Assembly: GCA_964361655.1 (NCBI GenBank)
Contig: CAYIBD010000022.1
Span: forward strand, 1 to 11,631
Length of the DNA stretch: 11,631 nucleotides
Source of the DNA: CAYIBD01 sp964361655
GTDB taxonomy: Bacteria > Patescibacteriota > Minisyncoccia > Sungbacterales > SURF-37
Reading direction: 5' to 3'
Position 1 is the stretch's first letter, and each line of letters opens with the position of its first letter. This document shows, piece by piece, positions 4,391-11,630 of the stretch. Below the pieces are notes generated by a model. The model was given only the letters and a program-made list of their open reading frames with translations. It searched no databases and was not told the DNA's origin. The position numbers and the translations under genes are program-made.

Positions 4391-5679
4391 GGCCGGCGGC
4401 GCAGCGCTGCTTCTATCTCGTTATTGGCGCGGGAGATCGCATCCTGGATCGAGAATCGGCCGGTAGCCACCGCGTCTATCATAGCATGGATACTCTCGGC
4501 GATCACTCTCCCGCCCGCCACCGGTATGGTCCGCGCCGAGAGCACCTGATCGTAGAACGGGACTAGGTACTCGCGCGGCGGTCGGGAGAGGACGAGATCG
4601 CGCCGTGCGGGGGGGAGGCCGAGGGTATCAAGGTAGCGCTTATTTATTTCACCCTCCCCGAACCACCTGAGGAACGCCCAGGCCTCATCCGGGTGCTCCG
4701 AGAGGCGGGACACCACGAGGAGGTCAAAGCGGCCGACATTCACCTGCGCATCTTCGCCCGCAATCTGCGGCAGCGGGGCGGTGGCAAAGTTGAGGTGGGG
4801 GTTGATGGCGTTGACCGTCCTGACATCGCTTGAGTAGCCGAAGGCCATCGCGGCCTCACCCCGGGCGAAGGCCTCGAGGGAATTTTTCATGAGCCCGCTC
4901 CAGGAGTAGGACCTCTTGGTCGGGTTCGAGAAGGAGGTGTAAAACGCGAGGGCAGACTCGGTGGCCGGGCCGGCGAGCGCCGCCGTTCGCTGGCGGGCGT
5001 TCAGGAGCATTCCTCCCGATTGGAGGATCAGTGCGGTAAGGATTTCAGGGGCACGCTCGATGTTATTGGCGGTCCCGAGTGCCGCACCGGAGCGCTGGAT
5101 GGTTCCCACCGGCAAGAGGCGGGTTAGCTTCGGGGCCTGGGTAACGAGTTCTTCCCAGCGGCGCGCCGGCATGGGGATGTTGGCAGCGTTGAAGTAGTCG
5201 CGGTTATAGAAGAGCGCTACGGTATCAAAGGCGAGCGGCATGCCCAGGAGCTCGCCGCGTTCGCCCACGATCTCCTCGACCACGCCATCGGCAAACGTAC
5301 CGCGGAGGTCCTCCCGCCGGTAGCCGAGACGGCTATCCTCGAGCGGCGTGGTTTTGTCGCGGTAGGCATCAAGCCAGGTATGCCGGAGGAAGAAAATATC
5401 CGGCCCCTCACCGGCAGCGAGGGCGTTCAAGAGCTCGGCTTCGTAGGTTTTCGGATCCCGCTTCTCGTATTCGAACGTTGCCGTGGGTGCCTGTTTTTGT
5501 CGGTATTCAGCGCTGATGTCTTCCCAGAGCTGGGCGGGATCTTCCGGGCTCCACACCGTGAGGGTGAAGGATTTCGGGCGTGCCTCCTTGAGGCCCGGGA
5601 TAACGCCGATGATGACGAGAAGGGCCGCAAGCGCGATCGCTCCGATGCTACCGAAGATGATGAGGTGGGCCCGCTGCAT
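4387..5679 (-). CDS. extracellular solute-binding protein, family 1, membrane-anchored
   Basis: This 430-aa protein resembles the MalE/UgpB-type periplasmic binding proteins (SBP family 1). Residues 7-29 form an N-terminal membrane anchor. There is no lipobox cysteine, so it is probably held by an uncleaved helix and not by a lipid. The binding-protein fold follows: TLTVWSPED (39-47), then GEGPDIFFLRHTWLD (90-104), GMPLAFDTVALFYNRDYF (145-162), and GEAAMAFGYSSD with a C-terminal DEAWAFLRWF motif, all at positions normal for the family. It would bind a sugar or other small solute outside the membrane. It begins inside the stop codon of the methyltransferase gene (TAATG) and ends overlapping the start of pilin 3 (ATGA). 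No permease or ATPase gene is present, so import by a classical ABC system is not supported here. Confidence 0.87.
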   Translation of the reverse strand: MQRAHLIIFGSIGAIALAALLVIIGVIPGLKEARPKSFTLTVWSPEDPAQLWEDISAEYRQKQAPTATFEYEKRDPKTYEAELLNALAAGEGPDIFFLRHTWLDAYRDKTTPLEDSRLGYRREDLRGTFADGVVEEIVGERGELLGMPLAFDTVALFYNRDYFNAANIPMPARRWEELVTQAPKLTRLLPVGTIQRSGAALGTANNIERAPEILTALILQSGGMLLNARQRTAALAGPATESALAFYTSFSNPTKRSYSWSGLMKNSLEAFARGEAAMAFGYSSDVRTVNAINPHLNFATAPLPQIAGEDAQVNVGRFDLLVVSRLSEHPDEAWAFLRWFGEGEINKRYLDTLGLPPARRDLVLSRPPREYLVPFYDQVLSARTIPVAGGRVIAESIHAMIDAVATGRFSIQDAISRANNEIEAALRRRP

Positions 5680-6272
5680 TATTTTTTAAATAAGAGCCCG
5701 TAGTGATGGTTCCCGGCGTCAAGCTCGCGCTCGGGCTGAAAGCCGATGTCCCGCGCCAGGCGCAGGGCATGCTCCCGGGGGACGCGCATGGCCATGGGTG
5801 GGCCGGCGGGGAACGGGGCCTCGTCCCACTCCAGGATGGCGAGCCGCCCCCCGGGTTTCAAAACCCGCCAGGCCTCGGCAATGATCTCGCGTTTCCGCTC
5901 GGCCTGGAAGAGGATGTTCGAAACGAGAACGAAATCCACCGACTGAGCGTGGAGGCGGGATCCCGCGGGGAACTCGAGATCCGCCCAGATGGTATCGAGC
6001 TGGAGGAGGTGTTCGAGGTTGGCCTTGGATTTGATGAGGTCAATGGCCTGCTGTTGGATATCAATGGCATAGATCTTGCCGTGTTCCCCCACCAGGCGCG
6101 CGGCGGCGATGGAAAAGTAGCCGCCGCCGGCCCCGAAGTCGGCTACGATCATGCCTGGGCGGATGTCGAGGAGGCCGAGTACCCGTTCGGGATGGAGGAA
6201 GCTGCTCCTCCCGGAGGCGGATGATGGCGGAGAATCGCCGAGGTCTGATGGCGTTATTGTCGAGAGCGTCAT
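5679..6272 (-). CDS. class I SAM-dependent methyltransferase
   Basis: This 197-aa protein has the Rossmann-type methyltransferase motifs in order. VADFGAGGGYFS (43-54) is motif I, the SAM-binding glycine-rich loop. YAIDIQ (68-73) carries the acidic residue that holds the ribose. SVDFVLVSNILF (111-122) covers the motif IV region, and LKPGGRLAILEW (138-149) is the post-motif strand of the Methyltransf_11/UbiE-like group. The first 20 residues are Ser/Pro-rich and probably disordered. The substrate cannot be read from the sequence; UbiE-like and arsenite-type enzymes share these motifs. It starts 51 nt after gyrA with a weak AGGT upstream of the ATG, and overlaps the next gene by one base. Confidence 0.85.
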   Translation of the reverse strand: MTLSTITPSDLGDSPPSSASGRSSFLHPERVLGLLDIRPGMIVADFGAGGGYFSIAAARLVGEHGKIYAIDIQQQAIDLIKSKANLEHLLQLDTIWADLEFPAGSRLHAQSVDFVLVSNILFQAERKREIIAEAWRVLKPGGRLAILEWDEAPFPAGPPMAMRVPREHALRLARDIGFQPERELDAGNHHYGLLFKK

Positions 6273-6323
6273 GGTGACCTGCGTTGCGGCCGGAGGCCGG
6301 CGCTACCCGTCTCCTGTTTCCGG

Positions 6324-8774
6324 CTAGAGGATGGTCGTTGAGGCGAGCGTGTCGCCCTCAGCCAGTTTCATGATTCGCACCCCCTGGGTGGCGCGGCCGA
6401 GGGTGGGGATGTCCGGGAGGCGCGTCCGGATGACCTGGCCTTTCCGGGAAATGGCGATGAGTTCGGATTCTTGGCGAATGACGTGGCTCGAGACGATCCC
6501 ACCGGTCTTAGGCACGATCTTGGCGGTTTTTATCCCTGATCCGCCGCGCCGCTGGCGCTTGTAATCCGTGAGCGCGGTTCGTTTTGCAAAACCGTGAGCC
6601 ATGACGACGAGTAGGGCGGAGCGCTTGTCGTCGCCGCTTGACCGGATGATGTTGATGGCCCGTACCCGGTCGTTTTTTCTCACGCGGATGGCCTTCACCC
6701 CGGCGGCACCGCGGCCCATGGGGCGAACGTCTGACTCGCGGAAACGGATGGCTTGGCCCTGATCGGTCACCAAGAGCACCTCATCCTGACCGGTGGTGAT
6801 GGTGACACCGCGGAGCGCATCGTCCCGCTTGAGCGTGATGGCCACGATGCCGCTCTTGCGGACATTGGCAAAGGCGTCTGCCGCCACTCGCTTCATGATA
6901 CCATGTTCGGTTACGAGCACGAGGTATTGGCCGGCTCGACGGTGTGCCGAGGGCTCCTTCGCCGGCGGAACCGCGACGACGGACCGGATGTCTTCGTCGG
7001 AGCGGATCGAGAGGAAGTTGAAAATGGCTTTGCCCCTTGCCGTCCTCGAGCCCTCCGGCACCTCGTAGGCCTTCAGCTGAAAGACCTTCCCCGATGAGGT
7101 AAAGAAGAGGAGGTCGGCGTGGGTGTTGGCGGCGAGGAAGTGCTCGACGACGTCTTCTTCCTTCGTCTCGATCCCCACGGTCCCCTTCCCGCCGCGCTTC
7201 TGGAGGCGATAGGCCTCGGGCTTGATGCGCTTGATGTACCCGCCGCGGGTTATCACGATGACGACCTCTTCTTCGGGAATGATGTCTTCGGTCGCAATTT
7301 CGCGCGCCGGTGCGCTAACCACCTTCGTCCGCCGGGGATCGCCGTAGGTCTGCTTCAGGAGGTCAAGCTCCCCGGCGATGACGTCGAGCACTTTTTTGGG
7401 GTCCTGGAGTAGCGCTTCGAGCTCGCGGGCGAGCGCGACTTTCTCCTTGAGCTCCGTCTCGATTTTCTGGCGCTCGAGCCCGGCCAGGGTCTGGAGGCGC
7501 ATCTCGAGGATGGCCGTCGCCTGGAGGTCGGAGAACTTGAATTTGGCCTTCAGGTTCGCATGAGCGGTTTCGCGGTCTGCGGATTTTTTGATGGTCTGGA
7601 TGACGGCATCAATCTGGTCGAGGGCCCTGGAAAGCCCCTCCAGGATGTGGATGCGTTCTTTGGCTCGGGCCAGGTCGAACTCTGTGCGGCGCGTGACGAC
7701 GGTTCTGCGGTGGCCGAGGTACTGCTCGAGCATTTCCTTCAGCGAGAGCACTTGGGGCTGAATGCCGTCGACCAGCGCCAACATGTTGACATTGAAGTTC
7801 TTCTCGAGGTCCGTGAACTTGTAGAGCGAGTTCAAAACCTTCTGGGGGTAGGCGTCATGCTTGAGGTCAACGGCAATCCGGAGCCCTTCCTTGTCGGACT
7901 CGTCGCGGAGGTCGCGGATGCCTTCGATTTTCTTCTCCTGCACGAGGAGGGCGATCTTCTCAACGAGCTCGGCCTTATTCACCTGGTAGGGAATCTCGGT
8001 GATGATGATTTGGCTTCCGCCCTTTTGCTCGGCAACTTCTGCTACCCCGCGCATGAGGATGGCTCCCCGTCCGGTCGCATAGGATGTCCGGATGTCGGCC
8101 GCATTGAAAATGATGCCCCCGGTGGGGAAGTCCGGGCCCTTCACGATATCGCTCAGGGCCTCGGTCGAGGCGTCCGGGTGCGTAATGAGCTGCTGGAGGG
8201 CATTCACAATCTCGCCGAGGTTATGGGGCGGAATGTTGGTCGCCATGCCAACGGCGATGCCGAGCGAGCCATTCAAAAGGAGGTTCGGGAGCGCTGACGG
8301 AAGCGCGGTCGGTTCCCGGCGCGTCCCGTCGTAGTTAGCGACAAAGGGAACGGTGTCCTTTTCAATATCCCGGAGCATCTCTCCAGCAAGGCGCGTCATG
8401 CGCGCCTCGGTGTAGCGGTAGTGCGCCGCGCTGTCCCCGTCTAAGCTGCCGAAATTTCCCTGGCCGTCCACAAGCGGGTAGCGGAGCGAAAAGGGCTGGG
8501 CCATGCGCACGAGCGCGTCGTAGACGGCCGTGTCGCCGTGGGGATGGTACTTACCGAGCACATCACCGATGATCGTCGCCGACTTCCTGGTTTTCGCGGC
8601 GTGCGTAAGGCCCATTTCGTGCATCGAATACAAGATCCGCCGGTGCACCGGCTTCAGGCCGTCCCGGACATCCGGCAGGGCGCGCGCGACAATAACCGAC
8701 ATGGCGTAGTCGAGGTAGGATTCCCGCATTTCCTCGGTGATCTCGCGCTTTACAATTTTTCCGATATCAGCCAT
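6324..8774 (-). CDS. gyrA: DNA gyrase subunit A
   Basis: This full-length 816-aa GyrA is the breakage-reunion subunit that with GyrB introduces negative supercoils. The start MADIGK is set by GGAG 8 nt upstream of the ATG at 8772-8774; the frame extends to a TTG at 8798, which is rejected. The N-terminal winged-helix domain has the catalytic tyrosine Y121 in HYRYTEARM. The quinolone-determining region reads HPHGDTAVYD, so Thr82 and Asp86 stand where E. coli has Ser83 and Asp87; Thr occurs naturally in other bacteria. The coiled-coil tower follows. The C-terminal beta-pinwheel carries the GyrA box QKRGGKG (525-531), which separates gyrase from topoisomerase IV; a related QRRGGSG occurs at 741-747. 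No acidic tail is present. It lies in an operon 4 nt after a proline-rich membrane protein gene. Confidence 0.98.
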   Translation of the reverse strand: MADIGKIVKREITEEMRESYLDYAMSVIVARALPDVRDGLKPVHRRILYSMHEMGLTHAAKTRKSATIIGDVLGKYHPHGDTAVYDALVRMAQPFSLRYPLVDGQGNFGSLDGDSAAHYRYTEARMTRLAGEMLRDIEKDTVPFVANYDGTRREPTALPSALPNLLLNGSLGIAVGMATNIPPHNLGEIVNALQQLITHPDASTEALSDIVKGPDFPTGGIIFNAADIRTSYATGRGAILMRGVAEVAEQKGGSQIIITEIPYQVNKAELVEKIALLVQEKKIEGIRDLRDESDKEGLRIAVDLKHDAYPQKVLNSLYKFTDLEKNFNVNMLALVDGIQPQVLSLKEMLEQYLGHRRTVVTRRTEFDLARAKERIHILEGLSRALDQIDAVIQTIKKSADRETAHANLKAKFKFSDLQATAILEMRLQTLAGLERQKIETELKEKVALARELEALLQDPKKVLDVIAGELDLLKQTYGDPRRTKVVSAPAREIATEDIIPEEEVVIVITRGGYIKRIKPEAYRLQKRGGKGTVGIETKEEDVVEHFLAANTHADLLFFTSSGKVFQLKAYEVPEGSRTARGKAIFNFLSIRSDEDIRSVVAVPPAKEPSAHRRAGQYLVLVTEHGIMKRVAADAFANVRKSGIVAITLKRDDALRGVTITTGQDEVLLVTDQGQAIRFRESDVRPMGRGAAGVKAIRVRKNDRVRAINIIRSSGDDKRSALLVVMAHGFAKRTALTDYKRQRRGGSGIKTAKIVPKTGGIVSSHVIRQESELIAISRKGQVIRTRLPDIPTLGRATQGVRIMKLAEGDTLASTTIL

Positions 8775-8778
8775 GGGG

Positions 8779-9363
8779 CTATCTCCAGAATAAAACAATG
8801 TCTATGATGCCTGCCCGGCCCGATGGCCACGGCGATCGGAGGAGGAGGGCGAGCTCCGCCGCCGATCGGCCCGTCGTGAATCCGACGGTGGCGACCATGC
8901 CAGCCGCACTCGGGGGTGGGGGTGGGGTAGGTGATACGGCGGGTGGCACGGCCTCGAATGCCGGTCGTGCTGCTAGCGTCTTCGACTCTAACTCCGGCGG
9001 CGGGGGTGGTGGGGGTGGGGCGAGGGTCCCGGTTCGGTCAGTGATACTGGTGCGGTTGTCATCACCCGTCAACCGTGATACGGCCTGGCCGAGCGACTTT
9101 ACGAGCGTCCCGAAGGGAGTGGCGAGTCCGGAGCCCGACGCTGCTCCCACCTCCTCGGCTGCGGGTGCTTGAGGTCCTTGAGCGGGCGGCGGGACAATGG
9201 TGTTGATACTGGCCACATTGAGAACCGTGTCGCGGAGGGAGATGAGGCCAACGGCGATGATAACAGCGGAGAGGCCGAGGTAGCTCGAAATGGCGAGGAG
9301 CCGTCGCTCGTAGGGCGGGCGGCTGCGGAGCCAGGTGAGGAGTGCTTCGAGGCGGCGGAGCAT
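8779..9363 (-). CDS. single-pass membrane protein with proline-rich external part
   Basis: This 194-aa protein is unknown to me. It has a basic N-terminus (residues 1-22, with RRLEALLTWLRSR), one transmembrane helix (23-43), then a long low-complexity region rich in Ala, Pro, Ser and Thr. That region includes a run of eight prolines (116-123) and a second run (147-151), and the protein ends with a hydrophobic IIDIVLFWR. The likely topology is N-inside, with the proline-rich part outside. The start is ATG 9361-9363, 4 nt after the MBL stop; a TTG at 9387 overlapping that gene is less likely. The stop lies 4 nt before gyrA and the gyrase ribosome binding site sits in its last codons, so the two are co-expressed. 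Translating the proline runs would be expected to need EF-P. Confidence 0.75.
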   Translation of the reverse strand: MLRRLEALLTWLRSRPPYERRLLAISSYLGLSAVIIAVGLISLRDTVLNVASINTIVPPPAQGPQAPAAEEVGAASGSGLATPFGTLVKSLGQAVSRLTGDDNRTSITDRTGTLAPPPPPPPPELESKTLAARPAFEAVPPAVSPTPPPPPSAAGMVATVGFTTGRSAAELALLLRSPWPSGRAGIIDIVLFWR

Positions 9364-9367
9364 GCGT

Positions 9368-10009
9368 CTAGCCAGCGGCGAGGACAACGAGACGGGTCTC
9401 GTCTAGCGTGAGGCCGCTTTTCTTAATGGTAAGCTTGTCGAGCCGTTCGGGCCGTGAGGCGCTACAGGCCTTCAGGAAATCGTCAAGCGGCAAGAGCTTG
9501 TGCCGGAGGTCGGGGAGGCGGAAGTGCATGGGGATGATCACCCGCGGCTCAACCTCTCGCACGATGGTCGCCGCGGCCTTGGCGTCAATGGTGGAACCGC
9601 CGCCAACGGGAATCATAAGTATATCCACATCGCCGAGTGCCTCGGCGGTTTCGGTACGGAGTTGCCGCTCGCCGAAGTCGCCGAGGTGCGCAACCGTTAT
9701 CCCCTCGGCCTCGATGCGGTATATCGTATTCAGGCCGCGTTCCTGGCCGCCCGCGGCATCGTGGAAACTCGGAATGCCGTGGACGCTGACACCCCGCACT
9801 TCGTATTCGCCCGGTCCGGTAATGACGAGCGGGCTCCCGCCGATCGTGGCCACGTTGGCGTGATCAGGGTGGGCGTGGGTGACGAGAATCACGGACGCTT
9901 GGAAACGGGGCGGCGTCAGGCCGAGTTCCTTCGGAAACGGATCAATCGCGATGGTGGTATCGCGAACGTCAAGACGGAAACAGGCGTGTCCGTACCAGCT
10001 GATAATCAT
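9368..10009 (-). CDS. MBL-fold metal-dependent hydrolase (UlaG-like)
   Basis: This 213-aa metallo-beta-lactamase-fold protein of the compact UlaG / Lactamase_B_3 type begins MIISWYGHACFRL, a characteristic first strand. Metal ligands are visible in THAHPDH (44-50: H45, H47, D49, H50), AHLGDFG (108-113, H109 and D111) and PMHF (160-163, H162). Length and motif spacing are normal for the group. The physiological substrate is not known; family members include L-ascorbate-6-phosphate lactonase and uncharacterised hydrolases. It heads the gyrA operon, has a good extended -10 promoter just upstream, and is divergent from rpsA. Confidence 0.88.
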   Translation of the reverse strand: MIISWYGHACFRLDVRDTTIAIDPFPKELGLTPPRFQASVILVTHAHPDHANVATIGGSPLVITGPGEYEVRGVSVHGIPSFHDAAGGQERGLNTIYRIEAEGITVAHLGDFGERQLRTETAEALGDVDILMIPVGGGSTIDAKAAATIVREVEPRVIIPMHFRLPDLRHKLLPLDDFLKACSASRPERLDKLTIKKSGLTLDETRLVVLAAG

Positions 10010-10036
10010 ACCCGGAATGATGCGGCCTATGCACTA

Positions 10037-10065
10037 ATTGTAGCATACATAGCGCGTTTCGAGAA
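10037..10065 (-). promoter_or_regulatory. promoter of the MBL-gyrA operon
   Basis: On the minus strand TACAAT (10037-10042) is preceded by TGC, an extended -10 element, with TTCTCG 17 nt further up (10060-10065). The -10 matches the consensus at 5 of 6 positions and the extension compensates for the weak -35. The transcript would start near 10030, 20 nt before the ATG. Confidence 0.6.
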
Positions 10066-10084
10066 GACGGCGGCGGGCTCAATC

Positions 10085-10113
10085 TTGCGTGGCGAGGCGC
10101 TTTCCGCTACAGT
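10085..10113 (+). promoter_or_regulatory. promoter of rpsA, placing the start at the ATG
   Basis: TTGCGT (10085-10090) and TACAGT (10108-10113) are exactly 17 nt apart. Only 7 nt separate the -10 from the ATG at 10121, so a normal start site falls at or one base before the initiation codon. No Shine-Dalgarno sequence precedes the ATG, consistent with a leaderless message. Confidence 0.5.
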
Positions 10114-10120
10114 AGCCGGT

Positions 10121-11362
10121 ATGGAAAAGAGCCTTGCCGGCGATGCAAACCTCGTTTTCGAGCGGGGCGGGCATCTGATGGATGTCCTCCTGAAGCAGAA
10201 GAACGGGTACGCCGCAGCGGTGAAGCCCGGCGATATCGTTGATGGTGCGGTGATCGAGAAGAAAGGGAGCCGTCTCTACGTTGACCTTGGGCTGCGCGGT
10301 GTTGGCATTGTCTATGGCCGCGAGTACTTTCAAGCCCAGGATATCATCAGGCGCCTGGGCCCAGGCGACCCGGTCTCGGCCAAAGTGGTAGAAGTCGAGA
10401 ACGACGAGCGGTACGTCGAGCTCTCCCTCAAGGAAGCTGGGCGTGAAAAGAACTGGCAGGACATGCGGCGTCTCATGCAGTCGGGCGAGCTCATAACCCT
10501 GAAGGTTTTGGATGCGAACCGCGGCGGGTTGATCCTGGAGTATCTCGGTGTGGCCGGGTTCCTCCCCGCATCCCAGCTCTCCCAAGAGCACTATCCCCGT
10601 GTGGAAGGTGGCGACAAAGAGAAGATCTTTGAGGAACTCAAGAAATTGGTTGGGCACGAACTCGAGGTAGCAATCATTGATGTGAACCCGGAGGACGGCA
10701 AGCTCATTTTTTCGGAGAAGTCAAAGGAGGTCGAGGCGCTCAAGGTGCGTCTTGCGGCCTACCACGTCGGCGACGTCGTCGACGGCGAGGTGGCGGGGGT
10801 GGTTTCCTTCGGTGCGTTCGTGAAGTTCGGCGACGGGCTCGAGGGTCTCGTCCACATTTCGGAAATTGGCTGGCAGTTGATTTCTAACCCCGCTGACGTC
10901 CTCAAAGCCGGAGACCGCGTTCAAGCCAAGATCATCGCGATTGAGGGCGATAAGGTTTCGCTCTCGCTGAAGGCCCTGAAGGAAGATCCGTGGGTGAAGG
11001 CCGAGGAGAAGTATGCCAAGGGGAGTATCGTGACGGGAGTGGTGGCGAAGTTTAACCCCTTTGGCGCGTTCGTAAAGCTCGATCCGGACATCCAGGGCCT
11101 GGCCCACATTTCAGAGTTTGGCACCGAGGCCAAGATGAAAGAGATGCTCACGCTGAATGAGCCGCACGAGTTCCGCGTCCTCTCTATGGATGCCAAAGAG
11201 CACCGCCTGGCCCTCGGCCTGCCCGCCCGGCCCGCTCCGCCGGAACTTCAGCCAGGCGAGCCGGCGGGGCTCTCAGGAGACGAACCGGAAGGCGGGGCGG
11301 CATCCCCCACCGAATCGGCTGCAACTATCGAGCCGGCTATAGACGCGACTCCTAGGCCGTAA
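10121..11362 (+). CDS. rpsA: 30S ribosomal protein S1, four S1 domains
   Basis: This 413-aa protein has four OB-fold S1 RNA-binding domains, at about residues 36-105, 122-200, 215-285 and 300-367. The third and fourth are the most canonical, with GVVSFGAFVKFGDGLEGLVH and FNPFGAFVKL followed by GLAHISE. E. coli S1 has six domains; the four-domain form is common outside Proteobacteria. The last 45 residues are a Pro/Glu/Ala-rich, probably disordered tail. The open frame extends far upstream (to 9500) but only as antisense of the MBL gene; the start is the ATG at 10121, where similarity and the promoter agree. In ribosome function it binds mRNA leaders. It is divergent from the MBL-gyrA operon and followed by hairpin element B. 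Confidence 0.93.
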   Translation: MEKSLAGDANLVFERGGHLMDVLLKQKNGYAAAVKPGDIVDGAVIEKKGSRLYVDLGLRGVGIVYGREYFQAQDIIRRLGPGDPVSAKVVEVENDERYVELSLKEAGREKNWQDMRRLMQSGELITLKVLDANRGGLILEYLGVAGFLPASQLSQEHYPRVEGGDKEKIFEELKKLVGHELEVAIIDVNPEDGKLIFSEKSKEVEALKVRLAAYHVGDVVDGEVAGVVSFGAFVKFGDGLEGLVHISEIGWQLISNPADVLKAGDRVQAKIIAIEGDKVSLSLKALKEDPWVKAEEKYAKGSIVTGVVAKFNPFGAFVKLDPDIQGLAHISEFGTEAKMKEMLTLNEPHEFRVLSMDAKEHRLALGLPARPAPPELQPGEPAGLSGDEPEGGAASPTESAATIEPAIDATPRP

Positions 11363-11365
11363 CAT

Positions 11366-11383
11366 TGGGCCCGTAGTATAGTG
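11366..11383 (+). other. short tRNA 5'-half look-alike
   Basis: GGGCCCGTAGTATAGTG (from 11368) resembles the acceptor strand, the TA of positions 8-9 and the start of a D arm. It shares TAGTATAGTG with the real tRNA-Ala at 11557. The match stops where element B begins, and no anticodon or T arm follows. It may be a remnant of a tRNA cut by the element, or chance. Confidence 0.3.
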
Positions 11384-11533
11384 TCCCGATTTTTCCTCCG
11401 CAAAGCGGAGTTGAAAAATCGAGGATCCCCGATCCGCCTCGGGCGGATCGGGAGTAAAACGCCGCCCGCCGCCGCTCCGCTTTGGCGGATTGCGATTTGT
11501 AGCTCCGACGGTTCCGTCGGAGACAAATCGGGA
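11384..11533. repeat. hairpin element B: four hairpins in a 9-bp inverted repeat
   Basis: TCCCGATTT (11384-11392) and AAATCGGGA (11525-11533) are perfect terminal inverted repeats. Inside are four stems: 11387-11421 (CGATTTTTC and CTCCGC arms, AAA loop), 11428-11452 (11-bp perfect stem, TCG loop), 11476-11489 (TCCGC/GCGGA) and 11493-11530 (CGATTTGT plus CTCCGACGG arms). No coding potential is visible. The arms GCTCCGAC and GTCGGAG of the last stem recur in element A. It fills the interval between rpsA and tRNA-Ala. Any of the stems could slow or end rpsA transcription, but no T-run follows them. Confidence 0.75.
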
Positions 11534-11556
11534 ACATTCACACCCGCCGGATTTTC

Positions 11557-11630
11557 GGGGATATAGTATAGTGGCAATACACGGCATTCGCATTGCCGAG
11601 ACCCGGGTTCGATTCCCGGTATCTCCACCA
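11557..11630 (+). tRNA. tRNA-Ala (anticodon CGC)
   Basis: The acceptor stem GGGGATA/TATCTCC contains the G3:U70 wobble pair that defines alanine identity. The discriminator is A and CCA is encoded. The D arm is GTATAGTGGCAATAC. The anticodon stem CGGCA/TGCCG around TTCGCAT gives anticodon CGC, specific for GCG codons. The T arm is CCGGG-TTCGATT-CCCGG. A dedicated CGC tRNA fits a GC-rich genome. Confidence 0.95.

Noticed and set aside
7560..8297. 245-codon plus-strand frame inside gyrA
   Set aside because: It is antisense to a highly conserved part of gyrA. GC-rich codon bias opens such frames, and its protein is low-complexity and rich in acidic and Gly residues.
9500..10120. N-terminal extension of the S1 frame by about 200 codons
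   Set aside because: The extension is antisense to the MBL hydrolase gene, crosses both divergent promoters and shows no S1 similarity. The S1 protein starts at 10121.
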